From assembly GCA_040954595.2 (NCBI GenBank), contig CM082589.2:9424001-9488000 (forward strand): a stretch of DNA of 64,000 nucleotides, given 5' to 3'. This DNA comes from Balanoglossus misakiensis (Eukaryota; Hemichordata). Positions 26,640 to 42,504 of this stretch are shown in pieces (positions within the stretch are counted from its first letter, which is position 1; every line of letters starts with the position of its first letter). Position numbers and translations under genes: made by a program. The notes below the pieces were generated by a model. The model saw only the letters and a program-made list of their open reading frames with translations, had not been told where the DNA came from and ran no database searches.

Positions 26640-29600
26640 AGCCCTTCACATTGACATTGGAATATAACGCATAAGGGGATTTAAAGTTGATTGTAAATCC
26701 TCAGGTTAATACGTGGCCATAAGCAATGTAATTTGACATTGCTAATGCAACGATGATATTGAATCTGATTCTTTGCATCAGGGTAAATGGCGATGCAAGC
26801 TTGATGATGCATCCCGGTAGATAGTGATGCAAACACTTCACTTTGACATGGGTATTTAATGCATGCACATTGATATTTAAAGTTGACTCTAAATCCCGAG
26901 GTTAATACATGGCCAAAAGCACTGTAATTTAAAATTACTAATGCAAGCGTGACATTGAATATGGATAAATGGTGAAGCAAACGTGATGATGCATCAGGAT
27001 AGATGGTGTTTCAAGCCCTTCAGATTGACTTTTGAATATAATGCATATGGGGATTTAAAGTTGATTGTAAATCCCTAGGTTAATACATGGCCAAAAGCAC
27101 TTTTATTTGACATTGCTAATGCAACGGTGACATTGAATCTGATTCTATGCATCAGGGTAAATGGCGATACAGGCTTGATGATGCATCACGGTAGATAGTG
27201 ATGCAAACAGTTCACTTTGACATGGGTATTAAATGCATATGGGGATTTCAAGTTGATTACAAATCCCTGGGTTAATACGCATCCAAAAGCACTGTAATTT
27301 GACATTGCTAATGAAATGGTGACATTGAATGTAATTCTTTGCATTAGGGGAAATGGCTAAAAAGCTTAATGATGCATTGGAGTAGATGGTGATGCAAGCT
27401 ATGCATTTTGACATAGGTATTTAATGCATGTGCATGGGTATTTAATGTTGACTGTAAATCCCTAGGTTAATACATGTCCAAAAGCACTGTAATTTAAAAT
27501 TGCTAATGCAAGGGTGACATTGAATCTGATTCTTTGCATCAGGGCAAATTCTGAAGAATGCTTGATGATGCACCAGGGTCAATGGTGATGCAATCACTAA
27601 GCTTTGACACCGGGGTTTAAAATGTATACAGGGGGATTAAAAGTTGACTGAAAATCCCTGGGTTAATACAAGTCCAAAAGCACTGTAATTTAAAATTGCT
27701 AATGCAATGGTGACATTGAATGTGATTCTTTGCATTAGGGGATTTGGCTTAGCAAGCCTAATGGTGCATCAGAGTAGATGGTGATGCAAGCTCTGCACTT
27801 TGACATAGGTATTTAATGCATATGCATGGGTGTTTGATGTTGACTGTAAATCCTCAGGTTAATACGTGGCCATAAGCACTGTAATTTGACATTGCTAATG
27901 CTACAGTGACATTGAATCTGATTCTTTGCATTAGGGCAAATGGCGAAGCAAGCTTGATGATGCATCACGGTAGATATTGATGCAAACACTTCACTTTGAC
28001 ATGGGTATTTAATGCATGCGCATTGATATTTAAAGTTGACTCTAAATCCCGAGGTTAACACATGGCCAAAAGCACTGTAATTTAAAATTACTAATGCAAG
28101 GGTGACATTGAATATGGATAAATGGTGGAGCAAGCTTGATGATGCATCATGATAGATGGTGTTTCAAGCCCTTCACATTGACATTGGAATATAACGCATA
28201 AGGGGATTTAAAGTTGATTGTAAATCCTCAGGTTAATACGTGGCCATAAGCAATGTAATTTGACATTGCTAATGCAACGATGATATTGAATCTGATTCTT
28301 TGCATCAGGGTAAATGGCGATGCAAGCTTGATGATGCATCCCGGGAGATAGTGATGCAAACACTTCACTTTGACATGGGTATTTAATGCATGCACATTGA
28401 TATTTAAAGTTGACTCTAAATCCCGAGGTTAATACATGGCCAAAAGCACTGTAATTTAAAATTACTAATGCATGCGTGACATTGAATATGGATAAATGGT
28501 GAAGCAAACGTGATGATGCATCAGGATAGATGGTGTTTGAAGCCCTTCACATTGACTTTTGAATATAATGCATATGGGGATTTCAAGTTGATTGTAAATC
28601 CCTAGGTTAATACATGGCCAAAAGCACTTTTATTTGACATTGCTAATGCAACAGTGACATTGAATCTGATTCTATGCATCAGGGTAAATGGCGATACAGG
28701 CTTGATGATGCATCACGGTAGATAGTGATGCAAACAGTTCACTTTGACATGGGTATTAAATGCATATGGGGATTTCAAGTTGATTACAAATCCCTGGGTT
28801 AATACGCATCCAAAAGCACTGTAATTTGACATTGCTAATGAAATGGTGACATTGAATGTAATTCTTTGCATTAGGGGAAATGGCTAAAAAGCTTAATGAT
28901 GCATTGGAGTAGATGGTGATGCAAGCTATGCATTTTGACATAGGTATTTAATGCATGTGAATGGGTATTTAATGTTGACTGTAAATCCCGAGGTTAATAC
29001 ATGTCCAAAAGCACTGTAATTTAAAATTGCTAATGCAAGGGTGACATTGAATCTGATTCTTTGCATCAGGGCAAATTCTGAAGAATGCTTGATGATGCAC
29101 CAGGGTCAATGGTGATGCAATCACTAAGCTTTGACACCGGGGTTTAAAATGTATACAGGGGGATTAAAAGTTGACTGAAAATCCCTGGGTTAATACAAGT
29201 CCAAAAGCACTGTAATTTAAAATTGCTAATGCAATGGTGACATTGAATGTGATTCTTTGCATTAGGGGAAATGGCTTAGCAAGCCTAATGGTGCATCAGA
29301 GTAGATGGTGATGCAAGCTCTGCACTTTGACATAGGTATTTAATGCATATGCATGGGTGTTTGATGTTGACTGTAAATCCTCAGGTTAATACGTGGCCAT
29401 AAGCACTGTAATTTGACATTGCTAATGCTACAGTGACATTGAATCTGATTCTTTGCATTAGGGCAAATGGCGAAGCAAGCTTGATGATGCATCACGGTAG
29501 ATATTGATGCAAACACTTCACTTTGACATGGGTATTTAATGCATGCGCATTGATATTTAAAGTTGACTCTAAATCCCGAGGTTAACACATGGCCAAAAGC

Positions 29601-29740
29601 ACTGTAATTTAAAATTACTAATGCAAGGGTGACATTGAATATGGATAAATGGTGAAGCAAGCTTGATGATGCATCATGATAGATGGTGTTTCAAGCCCTT
29701 CACATTGACATTGGAATATAACGCATAAGGGGATTTAAAG
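26640..29740 (+). repeat. 1527-bp higher-order repeat within the satellite
   Basis: Identical landmarks recur with a shift of exactly 1527 bp: 26681/28208, 27229/28756 and 27813/29340. The eight-monomer block is therefore duplicated head to tail with very few differences, for example cccggtagatag versus cccgggagatag. Confidence 0.85.
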
Positions 29741-32700
29741 TTGATTGTAAATCCTCAGGTTAATACGTGGCCATAAGCAATGTAATTTGACATTGCTAAT
29801 GCAACGATGATATTGATCTGATTCTTTGCATCAGGGTAAATGGCGATGCAAGCTTGATGATGCATCACGGTAGATATTGATGCAAACACTTCACTTTGAC
29901 ATGGGTATTTAATGCATGCACATTGATATTTAAAGTTGACTCTAAATCCCGAGGTTAATACATGGCCAAAAGCACTGTAATTTAAAATTACTAATGCAAG
30001 GGTGACATTGAATATGGATAAATGGTGAAGCAAGCTTGATGATGCATCATGATAGATAAATTACTAATGCAAGGGTGACATTGAATATGGATAAATGGTG
30101 AAGCAAGCTTGATGATGCATCATGATAGATTGTGTTTCAAGCCCTTCACATTGACATTGGAATATAACGCATAAGGGGATTTAAAGTTGATTGTAAATCC
30201 TCAGGTTAATACGTGGCCATAAGCAATGTAATTTGACATTGCTAATGCAACGATGATATTGAATCTGATTCTTTGCATCAGGGTAAATGGCGATGCAAGC
30301 TTGATGATGCATCCCGGTAGATAGTGATGTAAACACTTCACTTTGACATGGGTATTTAATGCATGCACATTGATATTTAAAGTTGACTCTAAATCCCGAG
30401 GTTAATACATGGCCAAAAGCACTGTAATTTAAAATTACTAATGCAAGCGTGACATTGAATATGGATAAATGGTGAAGCAAACGTGATGATGCATCAGGAT
30501 AGATGGTGTTTGAAGCCCTTCACATTGACTTTTGAATATAATGCATATGGGGATTTCAAGTTGATTGTAAATCCCTAGGTTAATACATGGCCAAAAGCAC
30601 TTTTATTTGACATTGCTAATGCAATGGTGACATTGAATCTAATTCTATGCATAAGGGTAAATGGCGATACAGGCTTGATGATGCATCACGGTAGATAGTG
30701 ATGCAAACAGTTCACTTTGACATGGGTATTAAATGCATATGGGGATTTCAAGTTGATTACAAATCCCTGGGTTAATACGCATCCAAAAGCACTGTAATTT
30801 GACATTGCTAATGCAACGGTGACATTGAATCTGATTCTATGCATAAGGGTAAATGGCGATGCAGGCTTGATGATGCATCACGGTAGATAGTGATGCATAC
30901 AGTTCACTTTGACATGGGTATTAAATGCATATGGGGATTTCAAGTTGATTACAAATCCTTGGGTTAATACGCATCCAAAAGCACTGTAATTTGACATTGC
31001 TAATGAAATGGTGACATTGAATGTAATTCTTTGCATTAGGGGAAATGGCTAAGCAAGGTTAATGATGCATTGGAGTAGATGGTGATGCAAGCTATGCATT
31101 TTGACATAGGTATTTAATGCATGTGCATGGGTATTTAATGTTGACTGTAAATCCCTGGGTTAATACAAGTCCAAAAGCACCGTAATTTGACATTGATAAT
31201 ACAACGGTGATATTTAATCTGATTCTTTGCATCAGGGCAAATGGTGAAGCAAGCTTAATGATGCATCGGAGTATATGGTGATGCAAGCTCTGCATTTTGA
31301 CATAGGTATTAAATGTATATGCATGGGTATTTAAAGTTGTCTGTAAATCCCCAGGTTAATACGTGGCCATAATCACTGTAATTTGACATTGCGAATGCAA
31401 CAGTGACATTTAATCTGATTCTTTGCATTAAGGCAAATGGCGAAGCATGCTTGACGATGCATTACTGTAGATAGTGGTGCAAACACTTGGCTTTGACATG
31501 GGTATAAAAAGCATATGGGGATTTCAAGTTGATTATAAATCCCGATGTTAATACATGTCCAAAAGCACTGTAATTTAAAATTGCTAATGCAAGGGTGACA
31601 TTGAATCTGATTCTTTGCATCAGGGCAAATTCTGAAGAATGCTTGATGATGCACCAGGGTCAATGGTGATGCAATCACTAAGCTTTGACACCGGGGTTTA
31701 AAATGTATACAGGGGGATTAAAAGTTGACTGAAAATCCCTGGGTTAATACAAGTCCAAAAGCACTGTAATTTAAAATTGCTAATGCAATGGTGACATTGA
31801 ATGTGATTCTTTGCATTAGGGGAAATGGCTTAGCAAGCCTAATGGTGCATCAGAGTAGATGGTGATGCAAGCTCTGCACTTTGACATAGGTATTTAATGC
31901 ATATGCATGGGTGTTTGATGTTGACTGTAAATCCTCAGGTTAATACGTGGCCATAAGCACTGTAATTTGACATTGCTAATGCTACAGTGACATTGAATCT
32001 GATTCTTTGCATTAGGGCAAATGGCGAAGCAAGCTTGATGATGCATCACGGTAGATATTGATGCAAACACTTCACTTTGACATGGGTATTTAATGCATGC
32101 ACATTGATATTTAAAGTTGACTCTAAATCCCAAGGTTAATACATGGCCAAAAGCACTGTAATTTGACATTGCTAATGCTACAGTGACATTGAATCTGATT
32201 CTTTGCATTAGGGCAAATGGCGAAGCAAGCTTGATGATGCATCACGGTAGATATTGATGCAAACACTTCACTTTGACATGGGTATTTAATGCATGCGCAT
32301 TGATATTTAAAGTTGACTCTAAATCCCGAGGTTAATACATGGCCAAAAGCACTGTAATTTAAAATTACTAATGCAAGGGTGACATTGAATATGGATAAAT
32401 GGTGAAGCAAGCTTGATGATGCATCATGATAGATGGTGTTTCAAGCCCTTCACATTGACATTGGAATATAACGCATAAGGGGATTTAAAGTTGATTGTAA
32501 ATCCTCAGGTTAATACGTGGCCATAAGCAATGTAATTTGACATTGCTAATGCAACGATGATATTGAATCTGATTCTTTGCATCAGGGCAAATGGCGAAGC
32601 AAGCTTGATGATGCATCACGGTAGATATTGATGCAAACACTTCACTTTGACATGGGTATTTAATGCATGCACATTGATATTTAAAGTTGACTCAAAATCC

Positions 32701-35340
32701 CAAGGTTAATACATGGCCAAAAGCACTGTAATTTAAAATTACTAATGCAAGCGTGACATTGAATATGGATAAATGGTGAAGCAAATGTGATGATGCATCA
32801 GGATAGATGGTGTTTCAAGCCCTTCACATTGACTTTTGAATATAATGCATATGGGGATTTAAAGTTGATTGTAAATCCCTAGGTTAATACATGGCCAAAA
32901 GCACTTTTATTTGACATTGCTAATGCAACGGTGACATTGAATCTGATTCTATGCATCAGGGTAAATGGCGATACAGGCTTGATGATGCATCACGGTAGAT
33001 AGTGATGCAAACAGTTCACTTTGACATGGGTATTAAATGCATATGGGGATTTCAAGTTGATTACAAATCCCTGGGTTAATACGCATCCAAAAGCACTGTA
33101 ATTTGACATTGCTAATGAAATGGTGACATTGAATGTAATTCTTTGCATTAGGGGAAATGGCTAAAAAGCTTAATGATGCATTGGAGTAGATGGTGATGCA
33201 AGCTATGCATTTTGACATAGGTATTTAATGCATGTGCATGGGTATTTAATGTTGACTGTAAATCCCTAGGTTAATACATGTCCAAAAGCACTGTAATTTA
33301 AAATTGCTAATGCAAGGGTGACATTGAATCTGATTCTTTGCATCAGGGCAAATTCTGAAGAATGCTTGATGATGCACCAGGGTCAATGGTGATGCAATCA
33401 CTAAGCTTTGACACCGGGGTTTAAAATGTATACATGGGGATTAAAAGTTGACTGAAAATCCCTGGGTTAATACAAGTCCAAAAGCACTATAATTTAAAAT
33501 TGCTAATGCAATGGTGACATTGAATGTGATTCTTTGCATTAGGGGAAATGGCTTAGCAAGCCTAATGGTGCATCAGAGTAGATGGTGATGCAAGCTCTGC
33601 ACTTTGACATAGGTATTTAATGCATATGCATGGGTGTTTGATGTTGACTGTAAATCCTCAGGTTAATACGTGGCCATAAGCACTGTAATTTGACATTGCT
33701 AATGCTACAGTGACATTGAATCTGATTCTTTGCATTAGGGCAAATGGCGAAGCAAGCTTGATGATGCATCACGGTAGATATTGATGCAAACACTTCACTT
33801 TGACATGGGTATTTAATGCATGTGCATTGATATTTAAAGTTGACTCTAAATCCCGAGGTTAACACATGGCCAAAAGCACTGTAATTTAAAATTACTAATG
33901 CAAGGGTGACATTGAATATGGATAAATGGTGAAGCAAGCTTGATGATGCATCATGATAGATTGTGTTTCAAGCCCTTCACATTGACATTGGAATATAACG
34001 CATAAGGGGATTTAAAGTTGATTGTAAATCCTCAGGTTAATACGTGGCCATAAGCAATGTAATTTGACATTGCTAATGCAACGATGATATTGAATCTGAT
34101 TCTTTGCATCAGGGTAAATGGCGATGCAAGCTTGATGATGCATCCCGGTAGATAGTGATGCAAACACTTCACTTTGACATGGGTATTTAATGCATGCACA
34201 TTGATATTTAAAGTTGACTCTAAATCCCGAGGTTAATACATGGCCAAAAGCACTGTAATTTAAAATTACTAATGCAAGCGTGACATTGAATATGGATAAA
34301 TGGTGAAGCAAACGTGATGATGCATCAGGATAGATGGTGTTTGAAGCCCTTCACATTGACTTTTGAATATAATGCATATGGGGATTTCAAGTTGATTGTA
34401 AATCCCTAGGTTAATACATGGCCAAAAGCACTTTTATTTGACATTGCTAATGCAACGGTGACATTGAATCTAATTCTATGCATCAGGGTAAATGGCGATA
34501 CAGGCTTGATGATGCATCACGGTAGATAGTGATGCAAACAGTTCACTTTGACATGGGTATTAAATGCATATGGGGATTTCAAGTTGATTACAAATCCCTG
34601 GGTTAATACGCATCCAAAAGCACTGTAATTTGACATTGCTAATGCAACGGTGACATTGAATCTGATTCTATGCATAAGGGTAAATGGCGATGCAGGCTTG
34701 ATGATGCATCACGGTAGATAGTGATGCATACAGTTCACTTTGACATGGGTATTAAATGCATATGGGGATTTCAAGTTGATTACAAATCCTTGGGTTAATA
34801 CGCATCCAAAAGCACTGTAATTTGACATTGCTAATGAAATGGTGACATTGAATGTAATTCTTTGCATTAGGGGAAATGGCTAAGCAAGGTTAATGATGCA
34901 TTGGAGTAGATGGTGATGCAAGCTATGCATTTTGACATAGGTATTTAATGCATGTGCATGGGTATTTAATGTTGACTGTAAATCCCTGGGTTAATACAAG
35001 TCCAAAAGCACCGTAATTTGACATTGATAATACAACGGTGATATTTAATCTGATTCTTTGCATCAGGGCAAATGGTGAAGCAAGCTTAATGATGCATCGG
35101 AGTATATGGTGATGCAAGCTCTGCATTTTGACATAGGTATTAAATGTATATGCATGGGTATTTAAAGTTGTCTGTAAATCCCCAGGTTAATACGTGGCCA
35201 TAATCACTGTAATTTGACATTGCGAATGCAACAGTGACATTTAATCTGATTCTTTGCATTAAGGCAAATGGCGAAGCATGCTTGACGATGCATTACTGTA
35301 GATAGTGGTGCAAACACTTGGCTTTGACATGGGTATAAAA
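28750..35340 (+). repeat. long-range block duplications in the satellite (4277 and 3831 bp shifts)
   Basis: Landmarks 28756 and 29340 recur at 33033 and 33617 (4277 bp), while 30181 and 31092 recur at 34012 and 34923 (3831 bp). The two shifts differ by 446 bp, so an indel of a few monomers separates the duplicated blocks. The copies are close to identical, which suggests very recent amplification or assembly of nearly identical haplotypes. Confidence 0.8.
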
Positions 35341-35556
35341 AGCATATGGGGATTTCAAGTATATTATAAATCCCTGCGTTAATACGTGTCCAAAAGCACT
35401 GTAATTTGACATTGCTAATGCAATGTTGACACTATATCTGAGTCTTTGCATCAGGGCAAATGGCGAAGCAGCTTGATGATGCATCAGGATAGATGGTGAT
35501 GCAAGCTCTGCACTTTGACATGGGGATTAAATGCATGCTGAGGGGGATTTAAAGTT

Positions 35557-38500
35557 GTCAAAACAAACTTGATGATGCATCAGGGTAGATGGTATTTCAA
35601 GCCTTTCACATTGACATTGGAATATAACGCATATGGGGATTTAAAGTTGATTGTAAATCCCCAGGTTGATACGTGGCCATAAGCACTGTGGTTTGACATT
35701 GCTAATGCTACCGTGACATTGAATGTGATCCTATGCATCAGGGTAAATGGCGATACAGGCTTGATGATGCATCACAGTAGATAGTGATGCAAACAGTTCA
35801 CTTTGACATGGGTATTAAATGCATATGGGGATTTGAATTTGATTACAAATCCCTGGGTTAATACGCGTCCAAAAGCAATGTAATATGACATTGCTAATGA
35901 AATGGTGACATTGAATGTAATTCTTTGCATTAGGGGAAATGGCTGAGCAAGCTTAATGATGCATCGGAGTATATGGTGATGCAAGCTCTGCATTTTGACA
36001 TAGGTATTAAATGTATATGCATGGGTATTTAAAGTTGTCTGTAAATCCCCAGATTAATATGTGGCCATAATCACTGTAATTTGACATTGCTAATGCTACC
36101 GTGATACTAAATCTGATTCTTTGCATCAGGGTAAATTGTGAAGCAAGCTTGATGATGTATCATGATAGATGGTGTTTCAAGCCCTTCACATTGACATTGG
36201 AATATAACGCATATGGGGATTTAAAGTTGATTGTAAATCCCCAGGTTAATACATGGCCAAAAGCACTGTAATTTAAAATTGCTAATGCAATGGGTGACAT
36301 TGAATGTGATTCTTTGCATTAGGGGAAATGGCGTAGCAAGCCTAATGGTGCATCAGAGTAGATGGTGATGCAAGCTCTGCACTTTGACATAGGTATTTAA
36401 TGCATATGCATGGGTATTTAATGTTGACTGTAAATCCTCAGGTTAATACGTGGCCATAAGCACTGTAATTTGACATTGCTAATGCAATGGTGACATTGAA
36501 TGTGATTCTTTGCATCAGGGCAAATGGCGAAGCAGCTTGATGATGCATCAGGATAGATGGTGATGCAAGCTCTGCACTTTGACATGGGGATTAAATGCAT
36601 GCTGAGGGGGATTTAAAGTTGTCAAAACAAACTTGATGATGCATCAGGGTAGATGGTATTTCAAGCCTTTCACATTGACATTGGAATATAACGCATATGG
36701 GGATTTAAAGTTGATTGTAAATCCCCAGGTTGATACGTGGCCATAAGCACTGTGGTTTGACATTGCTAATGCTACCGTGACATTGAATGTGATCCTATGC
36801 ATCAGGGTAAATGGCGATACAGGCTTGATGATGCATCACAGTAGATAGTGATGCAAACAGTTCACTTTGACATGGGTATTAAATGCATATGGGGATTTGA
36901 ATTTGATTACAAATCCCTGGGTTAATACGCGTCCAAAAGCAATGTAATATGACATTGCTAATGAAATGGTGACATTGAATGTAATTCTTTGCATTAGGGG
37001 AAATGGCTGAGCAAGCTTAATGATGCATTGGAGTAGATGGTGATGCAAGCTATGCATTGTGACATAGGTATTTAATGCATGTGCATGGGTATTTAATGTT
37101 GACTGTAAATCCCCAGGTTAATACATGTCCAAAAGCACTGTAATTTGACATTGATAATACAACGGTGACATTTAATCTGATTCTTTGCATCAGGGCAAAT
37201 GGTGAAGCAAGCTTAATGATGCATCGGAGTATATGGTGATGCAAGCTCTGCATTTTGACATAGGTATTAAATGTATATGCATGGGTATTTAAAGTTGTCT
37301 GTAAATCCCCAGATTAATATGTGGCCATAATCACTGTAATTTGACATTGCTAATGCTACCGTGATACTAAATCTGATTCTTTGCATCAGGGTAAATTGTG
37401 AAGCAAGCTTGATGATGTATCATGATAGATGGTGTTTCAAGCCCTTCACATTGACATTGGAATATAACGCATATGGGGATTTAAAGTTGATTGTAAATCC
37501 CCAGGTTAATACATGGCCAAAAGCACTGTAATTTAAAATTGCTAATGCAATGGTGACATTGAATGTGATTCTTTGCATTAGGGGAAATGGCGTAGCAAGC
37601 CTAATGGTGCATCAGAGTAGATGGTGATGCAAGCTCTGCACTTTGACATAGGTATTTAATGCATATGCATGGGTATTTAATGTTGACTGTAAATCCTCAG
37701 GTTAATACGTGGCCATAAGCACTGTAATTTGACATTGCTAATGCAATGGTGACATTGAATGTGATTCTTTGCATCAGGGTGAATGGCGAAGCAGCTTGAT
37801 GATGCATCAGGATAGATGGTGATGCAAGCTCTGCACTTTGACATGGGGATTAAATGCATGCTGAGGGGGATTTAAAGTTGTCAAAACAAACTTGATGATG
37901 CATCAGGGTAGATGGTATTTCAAGCCTTTCACATTGACATTGGAATATAACGCATATGGGGATTTAAAGTTGATTGTAAATCCCCAGGTTGATACGTGGC
38001 CATAAGCACTGTGGTTTGACATTGCTAATGCTACCGTGACATTGAATGTGATCCTATGCATCAGGGTAAATGGCGATACAGGCTTGATGATGCATCACAG
38101 TAGATAGTGATGCAAACAGTTCGCTTTGACATGGGTATTAAATGCATATGGGGATTTGAATTTGATTACAAATCCCTGGGTTAATACGCGTCCAAAAGCA
38201 ATGTAATATGACATTGCTAATGAAATGGTGACATTGAATGTAATTCTTTGCATTAGGGGAAATGGCTGAGCAAGCTTAATGATGCATTGGAGTAGATGGT
38301 GATGCAAGCTATGCATTGTGACATAGGTATTTAATGCATGTGCATGGGTATTTAATGTTGACTGTAAATCCCCAGGTTAATACATGTCCAAAAGCACTGT
38401 AATTTGACATTGATAATACAACGGTGACATTTAATCTGATTCTTTGCATCAGGGCAAATGGTGAAACAAGCTTAATGATGCATCGGAGTATATGGTGATG

Positions 38501-39180
38501 CAAGCTCTGCATTTTGACATAGGTATTAAATGTATATGCATGGGTATTTAAAGTTGTCTGTAAATCCCCAGATTAATATGTGGCCATAATCACTGTAATT
38601 TGACATTGCTAATGCTACCGTGATACTAAATCTGATTCTTTGCATCAGGGTAAATTGTGAAGCAAGCTTGATGATGTATCATGATAGATGGTGTTTCAAG
38701 CCCTTCACATTGACATTGGAATATAACGCATATGGGGATTTAAAGTTGATTGTAAATCCCCAGGTTAATACATGGCCAAAAGCACTGTAATTTAAAATTG
38801 CTAATGCAATGGTGACATTGAATGTGATTCTTTGCATTAGGGGAAATGGCGTAGCAAGCCTAATGGTGCATCAGAGTAGATGGTGATGCAAGCTCTGCAC
38901 TTTGACATAGGTATTTAATGCATATGCATGGGTATTTAATGTTGACTGTAAATCCTCAGGTTAATACGTGGCCATAAGCACTGTAATTTGACATTGCTAA
39001 TGCAATGGTGACATTGAATGTGATTCTTTGCATCAGGGTGAATGGCGAAGCAGCTTGATGATGCATCAGGATAGATGGTGATGCAAGCTCTGCACTTTGA
39101 CATGGGGATTAAATGCATGCTGAGGGGGATTTAAAGTTGTCAAAACAAACTTGATGATGCATCAGGGTAGATGGTATTTC
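35557..39180 (+). repeat. 1259-bp higher-order repeat within the satellite
   Basis: The phrase gtcaaaacaaacttgatgat lies at 35557, 36621, 37880 and 39139: a shorter first unit of 1064 bp, then two exact 1259-bp units. The last unit ends where cacatagacattggaacata replaces the consensus. Confidence 0.88.
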
Positions 39181-39959
39181 AAGCCCTTCACATAGACATT
39201 GGAACATAATGCATATGGGGATTTAAAGTTGATTGTAAATTCCTAGGTTAATACGTGGCCAAAAGCACTGTAGTTTAACATTGCGAATGCAACGGTGACA
39301 TTGAATGTGATCCAATGCATCAGGGTAAATGGCGATACAGGCTTGATGATGCATCACAGTAGATAGTGATGCAAACAGTTCGCTTTGACATGGGTATTAA
39401 ATGCATATGGGGATTTCAAGTTGATTACAAATCCCTGGGTTAATACGCGTCCAAAAGCAATGTAATATGACATTGCTAATGAAATGGTGACATTGAATGT
39501 AATTCTTTGCATTAGGGGAAATGGCTAAGCAAGCTTAATGATGCATTGGAGTAGATGGTGATGCAAGCTATGCATTGTGAGATAGGTATTTAATGCATGT
39601 GCATGGGTATTTAATGTTGACTGTAAATCCCTAGGTTAATACATGTCCAAAAGCACTGTAATTTTAAATTGCTAATGCAAGGGTGACATTGAATCTAATT
39701 CTTTGCATCAGGGCAAATTCTGAAGAATGCTTGATGATGCACCAGGGTCAATGGTGATGCAATCACTAAATTTTTACACCGGGGTTTAAAATGTATACAG
39801 GGGGATTAAAAGTTGACTGAAAATCCCTGGGTTAATACAAGTCCAAAAGCACCGTAATTTGACATTGATAATACAACGGTGACATTTAATCTGATTCTTT
39901 GCATCAGGGCAAATGGTGAAGCAAGCTTAATGATGCATTGGAGTAGATGGTGATGCAAG

Positions 39960-41780
39960 CTATGCATTGTGACATAGGTATTTAATGCATGTGCATGGGT
40001 ATTTAATGTTGACTGTAAATCCCCAGGTTAATACGTGGCCATAATCACTGTAATTTGACATTGCTAATGCTACCGTGATACTAAATCTGATTGTTTGCAT
40101 CAGGGTAAATTGTGAAGCAAGCTTGATGATATATCATGATAGATGGTGTTTCAAGACCTTCACATTGACATTGGAATATAACGCATATGGGGATTTAAAG
40201 TTGATTGTAAATCCCCAGGTTAATACATGGCCAAAAGCACTGTAATTTAAAATTGCTTATGCAATGGTGACATTGAATGTGATTCTTTGCATTAGGGGAA
40301 ATGGCGTAGCAAGCCTAATGGTGCATCAGAGTAGATGGTGATGCAAGCTCTGCACTTTGACATAGGTATTTAATGTATATGCATGGGTATTTAATGTTGA
40401 CAGTAAATCCTCAGGTTAATATGTGGCCATAAGCACTGTAATTTGACATTGCTAATGCAACGATGATATTGAATCTTATTCTTTGCATCAGGGTAAATGG
40501 CGATGCAAGCTTGATGATGCATCTCGGTAGATAGTGATGCAAACACTTCACTTTGACATGGGTGTTAAATGCATATGAGGATTTGCTAATGCTACGGTGA
40601 CACTAAATCTGATTCTTTGCATCAGGGAAAATGGTGAAGCAAGCTTGATGATGCATCAGGATAGATGGTGTTTCAAGCCCTTCACATTGACATTAGAATA
40701 TAATGCATATGGGGATTTAAAGTTGATTGTAAATCCCCAGGTTAGTATACGGCCAAACGCACAATAATTTGATATTGCTAATGCAACAGTGACATTGAAT
40801 CTGATTCTTTGCATTAGGGCAAATGGTGAAGCAAGCTTAATGATGCATTGGAGGAGATGGTGATGCAAGCTATGCATTGTGACATAGGTATTTAATGCAT
40901 GTGCATGGGTATTTAATGTTGACTGTAAATCCCCAGGTTAATACGTGGCCATAATCACTGTAATTTGACATTGCTAATGCTACCGTGATACTAAATCTGA
41001 TTGTTTGCATCAGGGTAAATTGTGAAGCAAGCTTGATGATGTATCATGATAGATGGTGTTTCAAGACCTTCACATTGACATTGGAATATAACGCATATGG
41101 GGATTTAAAGTTGATTGTAAATCCCCAGGTTAATACATGGCCAAAAGCACTGTAATTTAAAATTGCTAATGCAATGGTGACATTGAATGTGATTCTTTGC
41201 ATTAGGGGAAATGGCATAGCAAGCCTAATGGTGCATCAGAGTAGATGGTGATGCAAGCTCTGCACTTTGACATAGGTATTTAATGCATATGCATGGGTAT
41301 TTAATGTTGACTGTAAATCCTCAGGTTAATACGTGGCCATAAGCACTGTAATTTGACATTGCTAATGCAATGGTGATATTGAATCTTATTCTTTGCATCA
41401 GGGTAAATGGCGATGCAAGCTTGATGATGCATCTCGGTAGATAGTGATGCAAACACTTCACTTTGACATGGGTGTTAAATGCATATGAGGATTTGCTAAT
41501 GCTACCGTGACACTAAATCTGATTCTTTGCATCAGGGAAAATGGTGAAGCAAGCTTGATGATGCATCAGGATAGATGGTGTTTCAAGCCCTTCACATTGA
41601 CATTAGAATATAATGCATATGGGGATTTAAAGTTGATTGTAAATCCCCAGGTTAGTATACGGCCAAACGCACAATAATTTGATATTGCTAATGCAACAGT
41701 GACATTGAATCTGATTCTTTGCATTAGGGCAAATGGCGAAGCAAGCTTGATGATGCATCACGGTAGATATTGATGCAAGC
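39960..41780 (+). repeat. 910-bp higher-order repeat within the satellite
   Basis: tatgcattgtgacataggta at 39961 recurs at 40871, and gggtgttaaatgcatatgag near 40559 recurs near 41469, both with a 910-bp shift. The copies differ by scattered substitutions. Confidence 0.78.
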
Positions 41781-42504
41781 ACTTCGCTTTGACATAGGTA
41801 TAAAATTCATATGGGGATTTCAAGTTGATTATAAATCCCTGGGTTAATATGTGGCCGAAAGCACTTTTATTTGCCATTGCTAATGCTATGGCGACACTAA
41901 ATCTGATTCTTTGCATCAGGGTAAATTGTGAAGAAAGCTTGATGATGCATCAGTATAGATGGTGTTTCAAGCCGTTCAAGTTAACATTGCAATATAATGC
42001 ATATGGGGATTTAAAGTTGATTGTAAACCCCCAAGTTAATACATGGCCAAACGCTCAGTAAATTGACATTGCTAATGCTATGGTGACACTGATTATTTGC
42101 ATCAGGGTTAATGGCGAAACAAACTTGATGATGCATCAGGGTAGATGGTATTTCAAGCCCTTCACATTGACATTGGCATATAATGCATATGGGGATTTAA
42201 AGTTGAGTGTAAATCCCTAGGTTAATACATAGCCAAAAGCACTGTAATTTGACATGGCTAATGCTACTGTGATACTAAATCTGATTCTTTGCATCAGGGC
42301 ATATAGCGAAGCATGCTTGATGATGCATCAGGATCAATGGTGACATGCGTATTTAATGCATATGCACTGATGTTTAAAGTTGACTGTAAATCGCCAGGTT
42401 AATATGTGGCCAAAAGCACAGTAATTTGACATTGCGAATGCAATGGTGACATGGAATCTGATTCTTTGCATTACGGCAAATGGCGAAGCATGCTTGACGA
42501 TGCA